Of a DNA stretch of 64,000 bases, positions 10,990 to 21,399 are shown in pieces. Every line of letters starts with the position of its first letter. The first letter of the stretch is position 1. The notes under the pieces were generated by a model. The model ran no database searches and was not told the origin of the DNA. It was given only the letters and a program-made list of their open reading frames with translations. The stretch covers positions 204,188,978 through 204,252,977 of the forward strand of contig CP136066.1 of NCBI GenBank assembly GCA_032622095.1. The letters are read 5' to 3'. The translations under genes and the position numbers were made by a program. The DNA is from Siphonodentalium dalli (taxonomy: Eukaryota > Mollusca > Scaphopoda > Gadilida > Siphonodentaliidae).

Positions 10990-11903
10990 TAAGATATTTT
11001 AACCTGAAAATTGCCCCCAAAAAACAACTAGTGATCTAATTCCAGACAAATGCACACAGCTACCGACAACAGACCAGGAAACACCGGGCCGACCATGGTT
11101 GTTCGGCCCGGTGTGAGAAAATTTTCAAAACTATACAAGAAAATCGCAAATCCTAGCATCAAGACTGGCCTCAACTGAAGCTTTCCTAGTGTTGGAAATT
11201 TCAAACCTCATACTCCCCCTCAGGTTGGAAAATTCTTCAACTGATGACCATTTATGTCTACAAGTTTGACCAAATGTAGTAAAATATTGTTTTGTTAAAC
11301 TAATTAGCAGTTTTGTATTGGCCATGTGGATGGGGCAATGACACACCGGGCCGACAATGGTTCGGCCCGGTGTGCGAAAATTTTGAAATCTGAACAAGAA
11401 AATCGCAAAATCCTAACATCTAGACTAGCCTCAAGCCTTCCTACTGTTCGAAATTTCAAACCCTACACCCCCACTTAGGTTGGAAATTTTCCAACTGATG
11501 ACAATTCCAATGACAATGTTGACCAATTGTATGACAATATTGTTTTCTTAAATTAACTAGAAGTTTTTGACTGGCCACGGGGGAGAGACCAGGACACAAG
11601 CTTTCCAAGTGTTGGAAATTTCCAACCTGTCACCCCCCTAAGGTTAGAAAATTTCCAACTGATGACCATTTCTGTCAAAATTTTTGACCAAAAATAGGAA
11701 CATATGCAAATATTGGTCGAAAAACAATAAATTCCCCCAATAAATTGTTTTATAATCAAACTACAAGAACATTTTCAACCGATTGTTGGTGTGAAATTTC
11801 GTTGTGGCAGGTATGAAATTTCCAACTATTGAAAATATAGCTCTCTGCTGGGGGGGGGGGGGTGAGACAACCCCCCCACAACCCCCCTCTAGCCACATCC
11901 CTG
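10990..11903. mobile_element. hAT-type element with two tandem hairpin units
   Basis: The right end TAGCCACATCCCTG (11890-11903) is followed by AGTCTATG. It contains two head-to-tail units of about 260 bp, each starting with the CACACCGGGCCGA hairpin (11081-11115 and 11342-11374). The sequence 'ttaacctgaaaattgc' near 11000 matches the inverse of the copy at 38558-39400. The left terminus is missing and joins the duplicated block directly. Confidence 0.65.
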
Positions 11904-13974
11904 AGTCTATGGTTTAACAAGATATGACAAATTGCATAAATATTTCTAACTTTTTCACTAAACTTGCGGCGTATATACTATAGTGCATTCGTGGTGGTCG
12001 GCTCTAAATAGTGTGTGAATTCAAAATCATTTCTCCTTATATATAGAAGTCTTACACAGCAGGTCCATATCTTGCAACACCACCCTCTCGCAAACAACGG
12101 TATAATTATGATGGTTCAGTTCTCTGTGTGGCGTCTTCGCAACTCACCAATCGTGACAGAAGCCCGCTTATTGTACCTTAACATCATACAAGCGTGGCGT
12201 TAACTCCGCGGGATGTATGTATAGGATATTCCCCGAGCTGTCGGGCATTCGGAAAAATAATTCACCGAGGCGAAGCCGATGTGCTTATTTGGACGAATGC
12301 CCGACAGTGAGGGGAATATCTTTCTTAAACCACAGAATTTACGGAATAACAAGACGAAATTCAAAATTTTCGCTATAATTTTATTTAGAAATTGGTCAAT
12401 GATATTACAATGTATGATATATTTAACTAAAAGTCAAATAAAAATTTTAACGAAAAATGTGAACATCACCATTAAACAAAACAAGTTCCGAGTCTGTCAG
12501 ACAAATAAAGATTTATTATTTCGCAGTTTTATTTTGGGAGGGATGGGTACCAGGAAATTGTGAGATATAAACATGACATTTCTTAACCCTAGCATATATA
12601 CGGGCCTCAAGCTTTCCAATTGTTGTAAATATCAGATCTGACACCGCCTCTAAGGTTGGAAAATGTCCAACTGACAGAATGCAGAAAAATATTCGAAACT
12701 TGTCTTAAACGACATATTTGACAATGAGTATTGTTTGGAAAACGGAACTCTCATAACAACTATGACCTTTTCTCAGTCTGGACTTTTAAAGTGTTGATGA
12801 TGCTTGCATGAACTTTACACAATGTTCCCCTATTTTGTAATGAAACACATCAGCGCCCATTTTCGCCATGTCCCTGGTTTCTTCTGACATGTTTTGGGAG
12901 TTCAAGGGAACAACCGCCCCTGTTTGAAAGCTAGTCGATTGCGGTGTGTCCGTGAGCGATATATCACACGCTGATTAAGATTTGCGATTATTGCTGGCAT
13001 GGGTACTAGGCTAGATTACCAGCTTGCGAATGTAAGGGAGACCACTCCCACGCGCCATACAGTCTTTAAGGACACGCGCGGTTGCACATGCATAATTATA
13101 ATGGCTGTCGATGACAGACGTAATTATGTCATGTCATGTCATGTCAGTGTAGACGCAACAACCGTCCGATCTCGCTACTCTGATGAGAGTAGCGAGATCG
13201 GACGGTTGTGGCGTCTAATGTCAGTGCAGCTGTACTCCTTATTTGGATTTTATGTAAATTGCATTATCTGAGTTGTTCGATTAATGTACGTATATCATAT
13301 ATACGTGACTCCCGTCACGAAACGCGATCGGTGCATTAGTACTGTGATGCCAGCGTGGCAGAAACACGTTTCCGTATATTCAACCTTTAACGTCAATCAT
13401 TCCACGATGAGTCAGTCGATCTGTTTGGGCACAATCTGGGCTTTTAAAGGAACAATCCGGTTATTTGCAACTGGTATACTATTGCAAGTGACTTTCGCAA
13501 TATTGTGAACCATCGTCAAATATTTGATATTTACATAGCCCGTCTGTGTTACACTAAATCATGTGTGATTTGTCAACTTCCAATTGGGTCGTCCGTTTCA
13601 TACGGCATCACAAATTGTAGACCTATACCTAAACTGACCTAATCAGTAGAATACTTGGGCGCACTTTTAAAAGTTCAGCCGAATATATTGCATCTGAAGC
13701 CAGTTATTTATATCTTGATATTGACCACGTTATCATTACTAAGTGCTTGAAAATCTTAAATGGGTCTGACTTAATGTGTTGCGCGGGCTGGTCTCAAATT
13801 ATCGGCATATTTTTTGAAAATAAATAAGAATACATTCAGTTTTTTATTGGGAATAAATCGTCAAATAGCTATATAATATAAGAAATGAATGTTATAGGGC
13901 ATGTGTGTGTTTCATTGTGGGATACGGCGCTCATGGACGTTTCTAGGGGTATTCAACTGGGGGGGGGGTGAGAT
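11904..13974. repeat. Long duplicated block, uninterrupted copy
   Basis: The most complete copy: 11904-13287 equals 563-1946 and 12991-13974 equals 10005-10989. Hairpins are at 12225-12320 and 13151-13216. Open frames at 12279-12563, 12999-13271 and 13284-13508 recur in the copies but show no codon signal or family, and one spans a hairpin. It is treated as non-coding repeat. Confidence 0.85.
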
Positions 13975-15175
13975 CAAAAAAATTCCAACTCTATAGGAAT
14001 TGGTCTAATACAATTTCCAACTATATAGGTTTTGGTTTTATGTAATGCAAAATGCCAATATTGGCTTAATGGCTTAATAATTTGGGTTTCTATATGTTCT
14101 TTTTAAGAGTATGGACTGTGTAAATAAAGACACTAGCAACAAGTATCGCATAGCATTGATCCATGTTTTATGTATTGAGTACACTGTGCATGCAGTACAT
14201 TATACATGGAATTAATCAGCATATGGCTGAGGAACGAATACGAGTTACATGTATTCAAATTCCAAGGAGTCACAAGTCATAACTCACACAATGGTACCAA
14301 GTATGCACGCTGAATCATTGTCATATTGTTAAAGCTGTCCTCAGAAAGATATGGAGGTTTGACATTACTAATAGACTAATGACCACAAATCTATGGTTGG
14401 TAAAACATAACAGTCTGAACTTGAAGAAAATGCTTTGCTTTCAATTCATATATGTGTTCAGGTACTGAGCATCAGTAGAATTTATTTAGTCAAATAATAT
14501 ACAGTATAAGAGAATGATCTGGCACAGGGTCATTAATATTGCACAAGCGCAGCTCCCGTGAACCCCATCTGGGACGCGCTCTTCGTGTCGCCATCTTCTC
14601 GCTAGTATAGTATATATATCACATCACGTCCATTGATATCTGGTTATGTAGTCAAATAAGAAAATCAACTACATAAATATATGTTTTAATTTCGTAGGAC
14701 CATGGCGGGTTTAAGCCATGTATTACACTTAGTTACTGCATGCTCTGTATTGTCAAGTCGCTAAAAATACAATAATATTGGAAACAAAAGCATTTACAAA
14801 TCAATGTCTTAACCTTGCTTATGGTCTGTACCAACAACAAGTATCATCAGTGGGTTATTCCGAAAATAGATATCAGAAAGTCCAGACTCCAGAAGGTCCT
14901 GATCTGTTATATTGTTACCATGTACCGTTTAAAATAGACAACGATGTAGCTCTACGTGTATATTGATGCATAATACTTCTGGTATATATCATTACCCTTT
15001 GCACCCGTGCGGATTGCATAACATGATTTATGGCACCATTGCCCTTTACACCTATGATGATTGCATAACATGATTTATGGTACCACAATTCATTTCATTT
15101 GTCCAAACGTGGTGTGCATGTTAATATAAGAACTTAGTAAAATCTATCGGGCATGTACTGCACCTAACTCAACCT
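13975..15175. other. Unassigned, with hAT-like and family C scraps
   Basis: 13975-14060 carries 'aattccaactctatagg' motifs like the hAT-type interiors. 14505-14562 is a right-end scrap of a family C MITE ('ggcacagggtcattaatatt...gcgcagctcccgt'). An open frame at 14778-14966 (62 codons, no family, no ATG in a good context) is not called. Confidence 0.45.
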
Positions 15176-15868
15176 TTCGAGGACTGGTTTAACTCTCTCG
15201 ATGACTGGTTTAACTCTCTCGAGGATTGGTATAACTCTCTCGAGGACTGGTTTAACTCTCTAGAGGACTGGTTTAACTCTCTCGATGACTGGTATAACTC
15301 TCTCGAGGACTGGTTTAACTCTCTCGAGGACTGGTATAACTCTCTCGAGGATTGGTATAACTCTCTCGAGGACTGGTATAACTCTCTCGAGGACTGGTTT
15401 AACTCTCTCGAGGACTGGTTTAACTCTCTCGATGACTGGTTTAACTCTCTCGATGACTGGTATAACTCTCTCGAGGACTGGTTTAACTCTCTCGATGACT
15501 GGTTTAACTCTCTCGATGACTGGTTTAACTCTCTCGATGACTGGTTTAACTCTCTCTCGAGGACTGGTTTAACTCTCTCGAGGACTGGTTTAACTCTCTC
15601 GAGGACTGGTTTAACTCTCTCGAGTACTGGTTTAACTCTCTCGAGGACTGGTTTAACTCTCTCTCGATGACTGGTTTAACTCTCTCGATGACTGGTTTAA
15701 CTCTCTCGATGACTGGTATAACTCTCTCGAGGACTGGTTTAACTCTCTCGATGACTGGTTTAACTCTCTCGAGGACTGGTTTAACTCTCTCGAGGACTGG
15801 TTTAACTCTCTCGAGGACTGGTTTAACTCTCTCGAGGACTGGTTTAACGCTCTCGAGGACTGGTTTAA
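15176..15868. repeat. Minisatellite, 21-bp unit, about 33 copies
   Basis: The unit is TTTAACTCTCTCGAGGACTGG. Variation is almost confined to two sites: TTT/TAT, and GAGG/GATG. Two copies carry an extra CT. Because 21 is a multiple of three, long open frames run on both strands; these are a by-product. Confidence 0.97.
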
Positions 15869-16245
15869 CACGTATAGTGTGATAAATGATTATAGAAGGG
15901 GTGGGTTTAACACGTATAGTGTGCTAAATGATTATAGAAGAGGGTGGGTTTAACACGTATAGTGTGATAAATGATTATAGAAGAGGGTGGGTTTAACACG
16001 TATAGTGTGCTAAATGATTATAGAAGAGGGTGGGTTTAACAAGTATAGTGTGATAAATGATTATAGAAGAGGATGGGTTTAACACGTATAGTGTGCTGAA
16101 TGATTATAGAAGAGGATGGGTTTAACACGTATAGTGTGCTGAATGATTATAGAAGAGGGTGGGTTTAACACGTATAGTGTGCTAAATGATTATAGAAGAG
16201 GATGGGTTTAACACGTATAGTGTGCTGAATTACCATAGAAGAGGG
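15862..16245. repeat. Minisatellite, 42-43-bp unit, 9 copies
   Basis: The unit begins GGTTTAACACGTATAGTGTG, then a/c, then 'taaatgattatagaagagggtg'. It abuts the 21-bp array through the shared GGTTTAAC motif. Copies alternate partly between 'gtgat' and 'gtgct' forms. Confidence 0.95.
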
Positions 16246-16249
16246 TGGT

Positions 16250-16735
16250 AATTATAATAGCACAAAATAATCGGAGTTGTGCTTTTGTATTCTGCCATAC
16301 CGAAATTTCTAAAACTGATTTTGTTTCTTCTGACTTTTGGGGTGGGGGTGACACAATCTACCACCACATAGCATATATGGCAAAGAATGACATCCTTATC
16401 CTACCATCATATGCAGTATATATTTCCACAAGTTTCTATAGTATATACGGGATCTCCATTCAATGCAATACTGAATAATCGCCTATTAAGAGGGGCGAAT
16501 CTACTGAAAATGAATGATTTTTTGTCTATTTTCCACGTAAATTTAAGAAATTTTTACATCTATCACCGCAATCATGGCATTGCATTACTTTGTATTTATA
16601 AGTGTGTAACCTGCTATATCGTAGCACAAACATATCCCGAATACCTGTTCTTTTGTGTTCATTTGTGCCGAATTTCCCTAAAACGGTTACTTTTTGCTGA
16701 ATTTTGGGGTGAGGGTTGAAATAATCTTACATAAC
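16250..16735. repeat. Two diverged copies of a ~115-bp segment
   Basis: 16250-16365 and 16618-16735 share 'gcacaaa...', 'tgccgaaatttc..aaaac' and 'tttggggtg.gggtg' in the same order, about 370 bp apart. No gene. Confidence 0.55.
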
Positions 16736-16978
16736 ACATCACGAGTTAAATATGATGACATATTCATAATGACATAACCTTCAAAATGATATATCACAAG
16801 CCCGTGTGTGGTGCCGATGGACTAAACTTTCTGAAATCGGTTCCGTCCGCTTCACTATAGGGCGTGGCAAAATACGCCCATTAGCCATTTCGAATTGTAC
16901 TACCGCAAAGTAAAATAATACTTTGAGCTTACATTTGAAGAATATCTGATAGACTCATGATTTCAATGCCAAAATGTG

Positions 16979-17650
16979 GTCAAATTCTAAGTCGAAAAAT
17001 GGCCGTAACTCATTCGAAATTATTAAACAGAACCTATATTCGAACTTGGCCTGTAGTTTTAGCTGGGAAATACACATACCAGCTTTGGTTCAGATCAAAT
17101 AATCAAAACTGGAGTTATCGGTCGGAAACCGAAATGTTAGGAAATTAGTCAAATTCTAAGTCGAAAAAGGGCCGTAACTCATGTAAAAATAATTGGACGG
17201 AATCCATAGTCGAACTTGACCCGTATCTTTAGCTGGGAAATACACATACCAACTTTGGTTCAGATCAAATAATCGAAACTGGAGTTATCGGTCGGAAACC
17301 AAAAATGTTAACAGACGGTCAAATTCTAAGTCGAAAAAGGACCGTAACTCATGTAAAAATAATTGGACGGAACCCATATTCGAACTTGGCCTGTACCTTT
17401 AGCTGTGAAATACACATACCAACTTTGGTTCAGATCAAATAATCCAAACTGGAGTTATCAGTCGGAAACCAAAAATGTTAACAGACGGTCAAATTCTAAG
17501 TCGAAAAAGGGCTGCAACTCATGTAAAAATAATTGGACGAAACTCATATTCGAACTTGGCCTGTATCTTTAGCTGAGAAATACACATACCAACTTTGGTT
17601 CAGATCAAATAATCTAAACCAAAAATGTTAACGGACGGACAGACGGGCGG
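16979..17650. repeat. Tandem array, ~170-bp unit, four copies
   Basis: Units start near 16979, 17148, 17318 and 17488. Each has 'gtcaaattctaagtcgaaaa', 'gccgtaactcat', 'cgaacttggcctgta', and 'tttggttcagatcaaataat'. The last copy is shortened and runs into a 'gacggacggacagacgg' tract. Resembles tandem repeats seen in molluscan genomes (recollection, not searched). Confidence 0.9.
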
Positions 17651-17694
17651 ACCGACGTCGATACACTTGTGAGTTGCGATCTTTTGTTTGAGTG

Positions 17695-17850
17695 ACTTGT
17701 GGGTTGCACCCCACAAGTAACGTACGGAAAATCCAATTTAAAAAAAATGTTAATTTCATTGCACCCCACAAGTACGCTCTCGTGAGAGCGGACGGACGGC
17801 CGGATGGACAGACTGATTACATAATACGACCTTTTTCAAAAAAGGGCGTA
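17695..17850. repeat. Short direct repeat and GGACGG tract
   Basis: TGCACCCCACAAGTA occurs twice (about 17705 and 17760). Then follow the palindrome GCTCTCGTGAGAGC and a ggacggacgg tract like the one ending the preceding array. Confidence 0.55.
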
Positions 17851-18076
17851 TAAAATTACTAGAGTTCCGGGAAGGAGACATCAATTCTTTGGATATAGGG
17901 ATGCTGATAATATGTAATTAGGGATTATCATTGTTGAACACATATACTCTCAGTTGACTGTTGAGTACTCAGGCTAATTAAAACAGGTTAAAATTAGCCC
18001 AATATGCTCCTCTTGTGTTGCTATGTGACACACCAGGTCATGACAATAGTTTATGGGTAGGTTAGATAGTAGTCAT

Positions 18077-18185
18077 ACGCTTAAGCGCAATTAATTGCGC
18101 TTAAACACAATTAATTACGCTTATACGTAAATGCCCTATTTGTGCTTAAGCACAATATGTGGTATTTGCGCTTAAGCGCAATTGA
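18077..18185. repeat. Cluster of CGCTTAAGCG-type palindromes
   Basis: At least five copies of (G)CGCTTAAGCGCAATTA or its variants lie in either orientation within about 110 bp. They form overlapping palindromes around CTTAAG and AATTAATT. Confidence 0.75.
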
Positions 18186-18189
18186 TTAT

Positions 18190-18617
18190 TAAATGTGAAT
18201 TTGGCCTCCCATAAAAATGTGGTAAATGATCATGGCAGCGTCTTTAGTAAGGTGAGACGAAATGTTTAGTGAAAAAAATTCGGGTAAAAAGTTCAAAAAT
18301 GCGTCGAGAATAAGCAAAGTCCGAAAAAAACCGGAAATTGTCCGAAACAAGTTCGGGGTCATACAAATAATGGCCACCTGAGCCAAAAAAATTGGACCGA
18401 AAAATGTCAGGGTCGAGTCCAAAAGGGTGGGTCGAATTTCAGTTTTTGCTCTGCTCTGTCGGGAAAATTTCGGAAAGTGTGGCAAGGTGTCCCATATGCA
18501 TAAACGGCCACCTGAGCCGAACTTTCTGTGCTCATTTTCGAGGCATTTTTGAACTTTTGACCCGGATGTGTTTTTCACCCAACATTTCGGGCACCCGAAC
18601 AGGTCCATAATATATCT
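18190..18617. other. Unassigned, possible degenerate repeat
   Basis: Open frames occur on both strands (18189-18608 minus and 18392-18610 plus) but they overlap fully and neither resembles a known family. 'ccacctgagccgaactttc' at about 18509 echoes 'ccacctgagccaaaaaaattgg' at about 18373, hinting at a two-copy repeat. Confidence 0.3.
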
Positions 18618-19017
18618 TTAACCCTTTCAGTGCCAAGTTCGATTTTTGTATCAACCCATATACCCTGTGCCAATGCATTCTCTTATATATGCGGGTCGAC
18701 CATAGGTCGCCTCGCATATATAAGAGAATGCATTGGCCTAACAATTTTTCATCATTTTGTAGAATTTTTTAGAATTTTAATATTTTTTTCTTATATTCTT
18801 TAACAGACTTATTTTGTAGGTTTAGTGCCAGGGAATCTTACGTTTTTCATGGGCATCAAACTTATTACTATGAATACTTGGTGATAGTTTTGAGTTATAA
18901 CATGTCCCTAAGGTTTTATCCAGTTTGTTTTTAAATTCGCCATAGCATGCTTAAGCATACCCAAAAAAATTGAACCACAAATTTTAATTTTTTTTATTTT
19001 TGCACTGAAAGGGTTAA
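18618..19017. mobile_element. TTAA MITE, family B (CCCTTTCAGTGCCA ends)
   Basis: TTAA at 18618-18621 and 19014-19017. The ends are CCCTTTCAGTGCCAAG and TGCACTGAAAGGG. It carries one 67-bp palindrome (about 18670-18736), then the AT spacer and 'tttagtgccagggaatcttacg'. Related copies: 27220-27686 (inverted, longer) and 54771-55006 (short). Confidence 0.85.
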
Positions 19018-19244
19018 GCCAATTCTGGGACACATCTCACGTAAAAGTCGCGTTGTCCTCGGTGCACTCCACAACACAAATCGCATGAGTCATTACTCAT
19101 TACCTGTGTTCTTACCTGTGTTCTTTGATTGATCTCCGTTTCGCCGGGTTGCTTGACACTAAGATGTTTAATCATGTGATGATCGATCTGCGGGCTGTAG
19201 ATTTGTAGGTTTGAACCGAGACAATGAGCGTCGGGAGCAATATA

Positions 19245-19316
19245 TCGTCTTGATTACTCTATGTAATTACCCATTAAGCATCGTCTTGATTACTCTATGT
19301 AATTACACATTAAGCA
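19245..19316. repeat. Two tandem copies of a ~36-bp unit
   Basis: 'cgtcttgattactctatgta' followed by 'attac(c/a)cattaagca' occurs twice head to tail with one difference. Confidence 0.8.
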
Positions 19317-19471
19317 GGACTTGCTCTTTATTGTATCTTCGTGATCTTAGGATAACCATCGCTTGATTCTTCGACCGTTTCCGCTGCTATATTTCTCGGA
19401 TTATGTTTCTGTCAGAACCACTGGTCGTTGGAGGTTACAAATAATTAATTATTTTCCATAGATGACACTTC

Positions 19472-19639
19472 GCCTTGTCACTTAGTCGCGGTCATATTTA
19501 ATCTACCAAGCTACGTTCCGTCTGTTAGTGGTACAGGTCAACGTTCATATGGAGTACATGCTACTCCAGAACGTTGACATGTAGCACTAAACGGTCAGGG
19601 GCTGGATGGATCCAATTTGGCCGCGACTCAGTAGCAAGG
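19472..19639. mobile_element. Foldback element, family F (short)
   Basis: Ends 'gccttgtcacttagtcgcgg' and 'ccgcgactcagtagcaagg' are inverted. Inner arms pair 'caacgttcatatggagta' with 'tactccagaacgttgacatg'. Related copies are at 29741-30005 and 57826-58421. No coding capacity. Confidence 0.7.
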
Positions 19640-20141
19640 TGTATACTAACGTTTGTATCATTTGTGCTGAAACGAAATATTTTATCCAAAACCTCATTCC
19701 AGCATGGAGTGTGCCACAAGCCTGATAAATTCCTACCATGAAACAGATAGGTTTCGGTACCCCCCCCCATTCAAATTTCACCGCTCCCCCGCATGACTAC
19801 CGAAGTTCCGCAGTAAATTAACAGCTATAAAAAAATACATCCTATCACAAAGTTGTTCTTGTGGTCAAATGGTCACAAAATTCAGCTAGGTCCCAAACAT
19901 AATGCATTTTTTGTACAACATGCAGCTTAATTATATTATTTTTCAAAAAATGTTTTTATATTGTCAACATAATGCACCAATCAGCTGCCATGAGTGCTTT
20001 TTTTTCTCTGAATCAAGTTTCCCTACACAATATCAGGAAGCATAACTTTATTGAATTAAATGGTTGCAACCTGGACCGTAGTCCAACATACAGACGAGCA
20101 TCATTTATAATCGGAGAAAACATTTTTTTTTACAGTGCGCC

Positions 20142-20483
20142 CAAGGACAGGGCCGATAGAGGGGGGCATCAGTTAGAAATTTCATGCCTGCCAGATCAGT
20201 TGGAAATTTTACACCAAAATATGGTGAAATTGTTGTCATAGTTTGATCTTCCGACCAATATTTAGTGTAAAATTAGTTTGTTTTTTTTTACCAACAAGCG
20301 CACACTTTCCTTCTTTTGGTCAACATATTGGATTAAATGACCATCACTTTGAGGAAAGTTTCCAACCTTTGAGGTGCAAATGAATTTTCGCCAACTTGCG
20401 AGGTTGGTCTGAATCAAGGGGGTGCAGTTGGTAATTTCAATGTGGACACCCCCCTAACTGAGACCATCTAACCACATCCCCTG
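20142..20483. mobile_element. hAT-type MITE, both ends present
   Basis: 342 bp. It is flanked by the 8-bp direct repeat AGTGCGCC (20134-20141 and 20484-20491). The left end CAAGGACAGGG is a diverged CAGGGACGTGG; the right end is AACCACATCCCCTG. The interior has the family's 'gttggaaattttacacc' and 'gtttgatcttcc' motifs. The 8-bp duplication plus CA(G)GG ends is the hAT signature. Confidence 0.8.
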
Positions 20484-20699
20484 AGTGCGCCATGTATTGG
20501 ACATCATAAGTATTGTATCACCACATGGGCGTATGTAGAGGTCTTTATTGTGTCGTCCACGCAACAATGATTGTCCAACTGCATCTCAGAAAGCCGGGGG
20601 ATTTCCCAATCATGTATCGAGTATCTAATCCAATTACAAACCAACAACACTATCGTAAAGAGCAACGTTCTTTATCTAATCGGGAAGCGCACGGGTGTA

Positions 20700-20816
20700 A
20701 ACTGTGATCCCGTTGCGCTTGCTGGCGCTGAAGAGGTCACTCTCACCTAAAAAGTGCATAATGGTTCACAGGTTTTGGAAATGCAATGACGGGTACACTG
20801 GGTTTGTTATCGGCAC
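20700..20816. repeat. Left flank of LTR element; paralogue of ~40130-40205
   Basis: 'gtgcataatggttcacaggttttg...tacactgggtttgttatcggcac' matches 40147-40205. The homology is cut by the LTR element and resumes at 25460. It ends in the target duplication GGCAC (20812-20816). Confidence 0.75.
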
Positions 20817-21040
20817 TGTAATAATTCAACTCATTCAATGAGATAAATAAACGAAACGTTCCTTATAGTTCAGCCATTTATTCAGAAGTGAGGAAATACA
20901 CAAACCGGAAATGAAGCATCGGCCTTGAACTGTATAAAGTAAGCCACATCTAAAAGTCATGCAACAAGAGTACATTAACAATTCGACCTTCACCTCATAC
21001 ATAATAGTTCATGCCCATAACTGCCACACAACATATCACA
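20817..21040 (-). repeat. LTR (3' LTR of the minus-strand element)
   Basis: 224 bp, TGTAATAATT...ATATCACA as read on the plus strand. It differs from the other LTR at one position. The purine-rich tract GGGGAGG (minus strand, just inside at about 21041-21050) is in the place of a polypurine tract. Confidence 0.95.
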
Positions 21041-21399
21041 CCTCCCCAATAAGCTGTCAATACTGAAAATATTAATCAAACACAACTATATACAAATGCC
21101 CTATAGATATTAATGACTTACTCACAAATCTAATTTCTGAGGAGCCTTCTTAACTCTAACTGACCGACGTAACATGGGTTCAGTTTGGCTCACATCCTTG
21201 TCAGTACCAACATGTATACCAGTTCGAACCTTTGGTGGTTGAAAATCATCAGGACTACCAAGTACAGGATCCGGGACTGAAATACTGCGGTCTGATGACT
21301 CCGCAGGTCTCGTCTCCAAATCTGCAATAGGTACTCCACAATTGTCAAATTCCATAGGCTCAACAGACTCTTCTGATGGAGAGTCTTTATAATCCCCAC

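Noticed and set aside
15285-15882. Repetitive frames (MTGLTLS repeats; LNQSSRE repeats) on both strands
   Set aside because: Direct consequence of a 21-bp unit lacking stops; no start context, no flanking coding sequence.
15176-17650. Possible CRISPR-like array
   Set aside because: Units are contiguous tandem repeats without unique spacers, in an animal genome context.
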